Assembly (NCBI RefSeq): GCF_000146185.1
Contig: NC_012778.1
Coordinates: 1,963,501 to 2,027,500 of the forward strand
Origin: [Eubacterium] eligens ATCC 27750
Lineage (GTDB): Bacteria; Bacillota; Clostridia; Lachnospirales; Lachnospiraceae
Direction of reading: 5' to 3'
DNA length: 64,000 bases
Shown here: positions 57,557-64,000 of the stretch, in pieces
Position numbering within the stretch: the first letter of the stretch is position 1
How the letters are laid out: every line of letters begins with the position of its first letter
Translations under genes and position numbers: made by a program
The notes under the pieces: model-generated
The model's database searches: none
Told to the model about the DNA's origin: nothing
What the model saw: the letters and a program-made list of their open reading frames with translations, nothing else

Positions 57557-58273
57557 TCACATAAAATTCTTAAATACATCTGCAAGTGGTGCATTTATAA
57601 GAATATCAGCCCTGTTGTCATAAGGTGTTGCTGACTTATTAATAAGAACAAGCTTGTCTCCCCTATAATAATCTATAAGTCCTGCCGCTGGATATACACC
57701 AAGAGATGTACCGCCGACTATAAGCATATCTGCTTGTTTTATACAATTCACAGCATTTGTTACATTGTTATCATCAAGGCCTTCTTCATACAATACAACA
57801 TCAGGTTTTATCCTTCCACCGCAGTCACACATTGGAATGCCTTCAGAATTAATTATCTTATCGATACCATAGAACTTATGACATCTTTCACAATAATTTC
57901 TAAGCACTGATCCATGCAGTTCAATTACATTGCTGCTTCCAGCTTTCTGATGAAGTCCGTCAATATTTTGTGTAACAACTGCTTTCAGCTTTCCTTCTTT
58001 TTCAAGCTTTGCCAATGCCAGATGTGTAATTCCAGGCTTTGCGTCAGGATAAAGCATTTTATCCTTGTAAAATCTATAGAATTCCTCTGGATATCTCTGG
58101 TAAAAAGAATGACTGATAATCGTTTCTGGTGGATATTTGTATTTCTGGTTATATAATCCGTCCGGACTTCTGAAATCAGGAATCCCACTCTCTGTAGATA
58201 CTCCCGCCCCACCGAAAAAAACAATATTATCACATTCATGCACTAATTTAATAAACTTATCAACATTATTCAT
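57557..58273 (-). CDS. cobB: NAD-dependent protein deacylase (sirtuin)
   Basis: The 238-residue sirtuin has FFGGAGVSTESGIPDFR (NAD binding), TQNIDGLHQKAG, the catalytic His in ELHGS, and zinc ligands C-x2-C then C-x-C (YCERCHKFY, MCDCGG). It removes acyl groups from lysines, releasing nicotinamide. It overlaps the end of the degenerate BY-kinase-like gene by 8 bases, so it is translationally linked to that locus. Confidence 0.95.
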   Translation of the reverse strand: MNNVDKFIKLVHECDNIVFFGGAGVSTESGIPDFRSPDGLYNQKYKYPPETIISHSFYQRYPEEFYRFYKDKMLYPDAKPGITHLALAKLEKEGKLKAVVTQNIDGLHQKAGSSNVIELHGSVLRNYCERCHKFYGIDKIINSEGIPMCDCGGRIKPDVVLYEEGLDDNNVTNAVNCIKQADMLIVGGTSLGVYPAAGLIDYYRGDKLVLINKSATPYDNRADILINAPLADVFKNFM

Positions 58274-58850
58274 TAATTACCACACCTAACACATTACATT
58301 TATTACTTTCCAACTCATTTTTGTAATTCTGTGCTGCATATTCACCGAATTCACTTTCGTTGTAGATAATGACTGTTCCATCGCAGTATTTAGCTATTCT
58401 TCCCTCTTCATCTGAACTCATTACAATCCTGTCATAATCCGCTGAATAGATAAATATAAGCTTCTTCATCATTTCTTCTTCATCTTCAGATATAACACCA
58501 TCATCTAAAACACCTGTAAATATAATGTCCATATCTGCATTATTGGTTTTACATATAAGATCATTTTGCTTTTCTGGATTACGCATAAAGTCTGCAACAC
58601 CTTTAAGATTTTTACCAAGTTTGTATTTCCCAAGGAAAATCTCAGACATAATATCTGCATCTATAAACAATACCTTCTCACCCGTTGCAACAAAACTATA
58701 TGCAATTTTAAATGCACTCAGTCCATCTTTTGTAACAGCCAGACACTTGCTTGTTCCCAACTCAGATTTAAGAGTCTTTACCAGTTCTTCATAACATTTT
58801 CTTTCATTATCAGTCATATCAACAATCTTATCAATATTAACACTAAACAT
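58266..58850 (-). CDS. Degenerate CpsD/BY-kinase-like pseudo-ATPase
   Basis: The 194-residue protein looks like the ATPase part of tyrosine kinases that work with Wzz-like proteins: an upstream helix with LKSELG, a first strand CLAVTK, then GEKVLFIDADIM, which matches Walker A'. The P-loop GEGKS/T is replaced by GLSAFKI, so ATP binding is doubtful. There is no C-terminal Tyr cluster. It follows the Wzz-like gene by about 25 bases and overlaps cobB. Probable role: a polysaccharide export or synthesis regulator. Confidence 0.6.
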   Translation of the reverse strand: MFSVNIDKIVDMTDNERKCYEELVKTLKSELGTSKCLAVTKDGLSAFKIAYSFVATGEKVLFIDADIMSEIFLGKYKLGKNLKGVADFMRNPEKQNDLICKTNNADMDIIFTGVLDDGVISEDEEEMMKKLIFIYSADYDRIVMSSDEEGRIAKYCDGTVIIYNESEFGEYAAQNYKNELESNKCNVLGVVINE

Positions 58851-58874
58851 CCTGTATTCCTCCTCCCCTATATA

Positions 58875-60386
58875 TTACTTTACTATTCTTCCGAGAATCT
58901 TTACATTAAATACAGGTTCTGGTTCTATAAATGGCTCTGGTTCTACGACATCTTCCTCTGATTGTACTGCAAATGCTTTTGCAATCACATCTTCTGCCTC
59001 ATCTGGCTCTGCTTCTGCCTGTACTTCTGGTTCTGCTTCTATCTCCGGCTCTGCTTCCACCTGCACTTCCGGTTCTGCCTCTGGCTCCGGCTCTGCTTCT
59101 TCCTGCACTTCCGGTTCTGCCTCTGGCTCCGGCTCTGCTTCTTCCTGTACTTCTGGTTCTGCTTCTATCTCAGGCTCTGCTTCCACTTGCACTTCTGGTT
59201 CTGCTTCTATCTCAGGCTCTGCTTCCACTTGCACTTCTGGTTCTGCCTCTGGCTCCGGCTCTGCTTCTTCCTGCACTTCCGGTTCTGCCTCTGGCTCAGG
59301 TTCTGCTTCCACCTGCACTTCCGGTTCTGCCTCTGGCTCCGGCTCTGCTTCTTCCTGCACTTCCGGTTCTGCCTCTGGCTCCGGCTCTGCTTCTTCCTGC
59401 ACTTCCGGTTCTGCCTCTGGCTCAGGTTCTGCTTCCACCTGCACTTCCGGTTCTGCCTCTGGCTCAGGCTCTGCTTCTTCCTTTACTTCTGATTCATACT
59501 CTACCTTTATTGGTGCTTCCTGTTTACTAACGGTCTCTGACTCAATCTTTATTTCCTGATTTAATATTGGCTCAGACTCGGACTCTCTTGCAACAGCTGC
59601 TTCCTTTTTAAAAGTTTCGTCATGCTTATCAACCGCATTTTTAGTAAGAAAATCTATATTGTCATCATCATCGTCATCGTCATCAAATGCTGCTAAAATA
59701 TCATCCGTACCAGCCTTCTTGGTATTGTCGTGTGGTAATCTGTGCTGTTCTGAATCAATTAACTCCTGCCTTGGATAAACATATCTTCCAAATCTTGCTT
59801 CATATTCATACTCATCATCACTGTGATCCTCTTTTTTCTTAAATGCGCATAATATAAGGCACACAACAAGTTCAATAAATATACATACTGCACTTGCCAT
59901 ACCAGCAATTATAACTGTATTTCTATACAAATTTGGTTTAAATGCGTTACCTGTGCTTGTTCCTTCAGACAAAATCTGCATTGACTCAACTGGAATTATT
60001 GTTGTTGTCTTAACAGCAGTCTTTGCTATCGCATCTACATATGTTTTAGCAGTATTCTGGTCCGGATTGATAACCTTTAATTCTACAATGTTACTATCTG
60101 CTGGAGATGTAACAGTAAGATATTCAGAAATATCCTCCGATGTACCAGCAATCCTCTGAGCAGCTTCAATAACAACATTACTTGAAAAAATTATCATAAA
60201 ATCCTTATTAAGACCGCCATCCTTCGCCCTTATTGATGCCTCACTGTCACTTCCCGGAACCACATAAATTTTTGATACAGACTCATACATTGGTGTTATT
60301 GTACTATCCTCATAAAAATATCCGCCAACTACGCTTAGAATAACGACCAAAATAAGTATCAATAAACATCTTGCAAATTTCTTCAT
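58875..60386 (-). CDS. Wzz/CpsC-like chain-length determinant protein with 14-residue repeat tail
   Basis: The 503-residue protein has a membrane helix (about 5-25), an extracytoplasmic Wzz-like domain (ITPMYESVSKIYVV... VTSPADSNIVELKVINPDQN) and a second helix (about 153-180), the layout of polysaccharide co-polymerases. Then comes a charged cytoplasmic tail. Residues 303-456 are eleven 14-residue units of the type EEAEPEPEAEPEVQ. The C-terminus VEPEPFIEPEPVF is related. It likely regulates surface polysaccharide with the next gene. Confidence 0.7.
   Translation of the reverse strand: MKKFARCLLILILVVILSVVGGYFYEDSTITPMYESVSKIYVVPGSDSEASIRAKDGGLNKDFMIIFSSNVVIEAAQRIAGTSEDISEYLTVTSPADSNIVELKVINPDQNTAKTYVDAIAKTAVKTTTIIPVESMQILSEGTSTGNAFKPNLYRNTVIIAGMASAVCIFIELVVCLILCAFKKKEDHSDDEYEYEARFGRYVYPRQELIDSEQHRLPHDNTKKAGTDDILAAFDDDDDDDDNIDFLTKNAVDKHDETFKKEAAVARESESEPILNQEIKIESETVSKQEAPIKVEYESEVKEEAEPEPEAEPEVQVEAEPEPEAEPEVQEEAEPEPEAEPEVQEEAEPEPEAEPEVQVEAEPEPEAEPEVQEEAEPEPEAEPEVQVEAEPEIEAEPEVQVEAEPEIEAEPEVQEEAEPEPEAEPEVQEEAEPEPEAEPEVQVEAEPEIEAEPEVQAEAEPDEAEDVIAKAFAVQSEEDVVEPEPFIEPEPVFNVKILGRIVK
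59019..59480 (-). repeat. Minisatellite: eleven 42-bp in-frame units
   Basis: The repeat begins after KVEYESEVK in the Wzz-like protein and ends at QAEAEPDEAED. Units vary at two sites only: the first residue is Glu or Val, and the sixth of the unit's middle is Pro or Ile (EPEPE or EPEIE). Perfect period of 42 bases keeps the reading frame. High identity between copies would allow copy-number change by slippage or recombination. Confidence 0.9.
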
Positions 60387-60404
60387 AATAATCCTTCCTC
60401 TCCT

Positions 60405-61175
60405 TTATTTCTGTTCTGGATAATAAAACCATGAAATAGCTGTAATTTTACCATTATTGTCAACTTCAAAATTAATTGTTGCAAAATCATCATCAACAGA
60501 TGCTCTGTCGCCTTTATATTTGCTATCAAAATATGTAAATTCTATATTATAGCTCTTTGCTGTCTCCAGACTACTGTAGCCATTATAATTAACCAATCCA
60601 TAGGCAATTGCATCTTTTGTATTAATTTTATCCAACTCCGCCATTGTAAAATCACCATAAATGAATTTACCATAAGTCAGTGTTTTGTCCTCTGACATAT
60701 ACAAATGATTTTGATAATCGTTGTCTCTGTAATATGCTTTTAATATATCATCTACAGAATCCCCGACATTCATATTTCGGGAAAATTTATCATTGTTCTT
60801 TATTGATGCTGCCTGTGTGACCTTATATGTACCATTTGAATCAGGTCTGTTATTGTCATCTAGTTTTTCAAAACCAATCGACATTTCATTATAAGAATAA
60901 ATCTTTTCATTATTATTTTCTGTCTCCTCAGACGGCTTTCCAAATATAGATTTCACTTGATCTTCTGACATAAGATATGTTATATTCCCTATTTTCAAAT
61001 CTTTATATGTAAATATATCTTCATGACTTTCTTCCAATGTAGGATATTCTGTACCAGCTTCTGTAATATCCTCTCCATCACTAATTACAGCTTCTGTCCT
61101 TTTTCCACATGCCCCCAGAGCCATTGCAGTAAAACATAGAATTGCAAACACTCTGCTTTTTTTTAATCTAATCAT
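60405..61175 (-). CDS. SmpA/OmlA-like lipoprotein
   Basis: The 256-residue protein has a lipoprotein signal (IRLKKSRV, hydrophobic core, lipobox A-L-G-A-C at about residue 23). DLKIGNITYLMSEDQVKSIFGKPSEE follows, the usual first strand-helix of the BamE/SmpA-like fold, and a second similar half later (NMNVGDSVDDILKAYYRD). It is anchored outside the membrane. It lies 18 bases upstream of the Wzz-like gene in the same direction and may belong to that locus. Function unknown. Confidence 0.65.
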   Translation of the reverse strand: MIRLKKSRVFAILCFTAMALGACGKRTEAVISDGEDITEAGTEYPTLEESHEDIFTYKDLKIGNITYLMSEDQVKSIFGKPSEETENNNEKIYSYNEMSIGFEKLDDNNRPDSNGTYKVTQAASIKNNDKFSRNMNVGDSVDDILKAYYRDNDYQNHLYMSEDKTLTYGKFIYGDFTMAELDKINTKDAIAYGLVNYNGYSSLETAKSYNIEFTYFDSKYKGDRASVDDDFATINFEVDNNGKITAISWFYYPEQK

Positions 61176-61223
61176 TAAATTCCTCCCTACTGCACATTTC
61201 AGTTAATTATAACATACATATTA

Positions 61224-62411
61224 TTATTCAGAAAGAAAATGTTTTATAATTCTCTCTCCAACATTATTCCATGTGTAATTTTTTTTGTATTCTTCATGAG
61301 CTCTGTATACCATATTTTCATAATATGCTGTATCATTCAACAATTTATCTGCTTTTGCGCATATATCATCAACATCATTAATACTATACATTTCTGCTAC
61401 ATTATCTAAAATATTCATTCTATATTTATTAGAATCTGTCATGACTACAGTATTATTAGCCATTCCTGCATATATCCTGTCATGCACTCCCATTTTAAAA
61501 AAAGGTGATGAGTCTGCTAACACTCTGCTTTGTGCGATTATTTCAAATGATTTCTCAAACGATACGGGTTTAATTATTTTTACATTTTTCTTACATGACT
61601 TATCATATTTTTCCCACCATTCACCTGCAATTTTTAAAGGGAAACCGTTATCAGCCAGCGTATCTATCAATTTCTTTCTATAATAATTTCTTATATACAT
61701 TTCTACAAGATAATATTTATTTAACAGTTCAGCTTTAGGCTCTATATTGATAGAATCTTCTATACTTAATTCTTCATTATTCATAATTCTGTCTATCATT
61801 GACAACATATCATTTTTCTCTCTGATTCCACATCTCAATATGTGTTTCATATACACATCTGGTTTTCTGAATGTCCCCATAAATAATATGTTTTTTTCTT
61901 TCTTATTTATATCTGATGTACACACATGTTCAGCTCCAAGATTAATCTGATACGCATCCTTAATCCATGGATAATATTTTTTTATATATTCGCAATGATT
62001 CCCGTCTACAGAAAACACATAATAATTATTCAGCCGACACGATAAAGTTGTGTGATGATACAACGGATGATCCAATATAAAATTATAAAATGGTGCATCA
62101 ATGTTATCCAGATAATAACTATCATCATCCATTATTAGCCTGGGTAATTTCGAGTTGAAATCTATTATGGCATCAAATTTTTTATTCACATACCTTTGTA
62201 ACAAATCTTCTGCCGACCGTTCAATTATTTTATCTGAATTTATTGATGCTGGTTGTGCAATTTCTGTTCCTGCTGATGGTATTGAATATTCTGGGATTTC
62301 ACAAAATTCACACTGACACCCATAATTTTGCAATGCTTCAATGATTTTTTCTGCAAAATATCTTCCGCTGTTATAACATAACTGTCTTGTCACAAATATT
62401 AATATTCTCAT
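61224..62411 (-). CDS. Glycosyltransferase-like protein (CgeB-type)
   Basis: The 395-residue protein starts MRILIFVTRQLCYNSGRYFAEKI, a GT-B N-terminal strand-loop-helix. It has a C-terminal part KNILFMGTFRKPDVY and RVLADSSPFFKMGVHDRIYAGMANNTVVMTDSN, the pattern of CgeB-like (glyco_trans_1_2) enzymes. Sugar donor and acceptor are unknown. ATG at 62411 has no strong ribosome site; TTG at 62435 lies in the terminator T-run, so the ATG is preferred. It may belong to the polysaccharide locus downstream. Confidence 0.7.
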   Translation of the reverse strand: MRILIFVTRQLCYNSGRYFAEKIIEALQNYGCQCEFCEIPEYSIPSAGTEIAQPASINSDKIIERSAEDLLQRYVNKKFDAIIDFNSKLPRLIMDDDSYYLDNIDAPFYNFILDHPLYHHTTLSCRLNNYYVFSVDGNHCEYIKKYYPWIKDAYQINLGAEHVCTSDINKKEKNILFMGTFRKPDVYMKHILRCGIREKNDMLSMIDRIMNNEELSIEDSINIEPKAELLNKYYLVEMYIRNYYRKKLIDTLADNGFPLKIAGEWWEKYDKSCKKNVKIIKPVSFEKSFEIIAQSRVLADSSPFFKMGVHDRIYAGMANNTVVMTDSNKYRMNILDNVAEMYSINDVDDICAKADKLLNDTAYYENMVYRAHEEYKKNYTWNNVGERIIKHFLSE

Positions 62412-62443
62412 TTTACAATCTGTCCCAATTCTCAAAAAAATCG

Positions 62444-62478
62444 AAAAAAAAGCTTTAACCCATTCGGATTAAAGCTTT
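62444..62478 (-). terminator. Terminator of the tRNA cluster
   Basis: AAAGCTTTAA (62449-62458) and TTAAAGCTTT (62469-62478) form a perfect 10-bp stem; seven T follow on the minus strand, right after tRNA-Cys. Confidence 0.88.
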
Positions 62479-62481
62479 AAG

Positions 62482-62552
62482 AGGCGACAACCAGATTCGA
62501 ACTGGTGATCAGGGTGTTGCAGACCCACGCCTTACCACTTGGCTATGTCGCC
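62482..62552 (-). tRNA. tRNA-Cys (GCA)
   Basis: Reading the minus strand, GGCGACA pairs with TGTCGCC, a T discriminator follows, and the anticodon arm GTGGGTCTGCAACACCC gives anticodon GCA. TTCGAATC T-loop present. No CCA is encoded. Confidence 0.95.
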
Positions 62553-62566
62553 TTATTATTAATAAA

Positions 62567-62638
62567 TGACTCCAAGGGGATTTGAACCCCTGATACCACC
62601 GTGAAAGGGTGGTGTCTTAACCGCTTGACCATGGAGCC
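62567..62638 (-). tRNA. tRNA-Glu (TTC)
   Basis: GGCTCCA pairs with TGGAGTC; anticodon loop CTTTCAC gives TTC; T-loop TTCAAAT. It lies 15 bases upstream of tRNA-Cys in the same transcript. Confidence 0.95.
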
Positions 62639-62681
62639 GTAATAAAGAATTCATGGGCAAGTGCATGCCACTTATTCTTAG

Positions 62682-62753
62682 CTCCCCGAGTAGGGCTCGA
62701 ACCTACAACAACTCGGTTAACAGCCGAGTGCTCTACCATTGAGCTATCGAGGA
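62682..62753 (-). tRNA. tRNA-Asn (GTT)
   Basis: TCCTCGA pairs with TCGGGGA, with G as discriminator; anticodon loop CTGTTAA gives GTT; T-loop TTCGAGC. First tRNA after the 23S gene. Confidence 0.95.
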
Positions 62754-62778
62754 TTATCACTAATGTTTCCATTATGTG

Positions 62779-62806
62779 AAAAAATGTAAGCCACATAGCA
62801 GCTTAC
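62779..62806 (-). terminator. Hairpin with T-run between 23S rRNA and tRNA-Asn
   Basis: GTAAGC (62786-62791) and GCTTAC (62801-62806) form a 6-bp stem; on the minus strand six T follow. It lies between the rRNA and the first tRNA, so it may be a partial terminator or a processing site. Confidence 0.5.
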
Positions 62807-62939
62807 TTTTAAAAGGATTGCTCCTTCAAAACTGCACATTAAATATATCATATCGTATCTGTCTTTGCAAATATTTTTCATCCGATTACTCTTAAGAATA
62901 ACTCTCTTTGTTCTATCCAAACCGTCTTAACCTTTTCTC

Positions 62940-64000
<1,061 letters not shown>

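Noticed and set aside
58990..59490. CRISPR array
   Set aside because: The 42-bp repeats are contiguous, with no unique spacers, and are in frame inside a gene.
59000..59530. Long plus-strand open frames opposite the Wzz-like gene
   Set aside because: They are leucine/phenylalanine-rich mirror images of the Glu/Pro repeat in the real gene and lack ribosome sites.

Overview
The window reads as chromosomal DNA of an anaerobic, low-GC Gram-positive bacterium of the class Clostridia, most likely family Lachnospiraceae (inference). The reasons are the AT-rich sequence with AGGAGG-type ribosome sites, the paired glgC/glgD genes, indolepyruvate:ferredoxin oxidoreductase, a two-cluster ferredoxin, SpoVG, CwlD, YwmB, a GltD-like flavoprotein, and the joined cell-wall and replication genes. 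Almost everything is core housekeeping; I see no phage, plasmid, insertion sequence or CRISPR array.

Layout. 1-1.4 kb: a membrane-anchored orphan and queT behind a preQ1-I riboswitch. 1.5-11.4 kb (minus strand): an ABC-2-like permease, a lipoprotein and an agr-like histidine kinase/LytTR regulator pair, which sit directly downstream of an acyl-CoA ligase-iorA-iorB operon. 11.5-11.7 kb: a large palindromic intergenic element. 11.8-24.3 kb: GltD-like oxidoreductase, ilvE, an HMGL-like aldolase, mfd, pth, spoVG, glgD, glgC, murC. 24.3-28.0 kb: a cluster of DnaA boxes, dnaD, a DnaC-type helicase loader and a divergent PRPP synthetase. 28.0-34.0 kb: a class A PBP, a large surface protein with an apparently dead C39-like domain, and a methyltransferase. 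34.1-42.1 kb: ywmB and the complete F1Fo ATP synthase operon, whose c subunit carries a sodium-binding signature. 42.2-47.8 kb: a DUF402 protein, dCMP deaminase, rpiB, a YwlE-type arginine phosphatase, a Sua5/YwlC protein, cwlD and a frameshifted GH18 protein. 47.9-51.1 kb: a protein kinase fused to a MinD/CpaE-like domain, its ParA-like partner, and mecA. 51.1-57.6 kb: a DUF1858 protein, ferredoxin, dnaB-rplI-gdpP, a structured repeat, and rpsR-ssb-rpsF. 57.5-62.4 kb: sirtuin, degenerate BY-kinase-like protein, Wzz-like protein with a 14-residue repeat tail, lipoprotein, glycosyltransferase. 62.4-64 kb: tRNA-Cys, tRNA-Glu, tRNA-Asn and the 3' third of a 23S rRNA, all on the minus strand.

How the parts may work together. 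Several clusters are ordinary and match Firmicute gene order (gdpP-rplI-dnaB, rpsF-ssb-rpsR, the atp operon with ywmB). The accessory signals lie in three places. First, an agr-like regulatory locus (5.1-7.3 kb) has a LytTR-type promoter with direct repeats, and a 28-codon ORF that resembles only the beginning of AgrB. Second, a kinase/pseudo-ATPase pair (47.97-50.06 kb) and a second pseudo-ATPase beside a Wzz-like protein (58.3-60.4 kb) have all lost the P-loop lysine. Third, a DnaA-box array stands in front of the primosomal genes. These are the parts most worth a second look; functional claims about them are inference.
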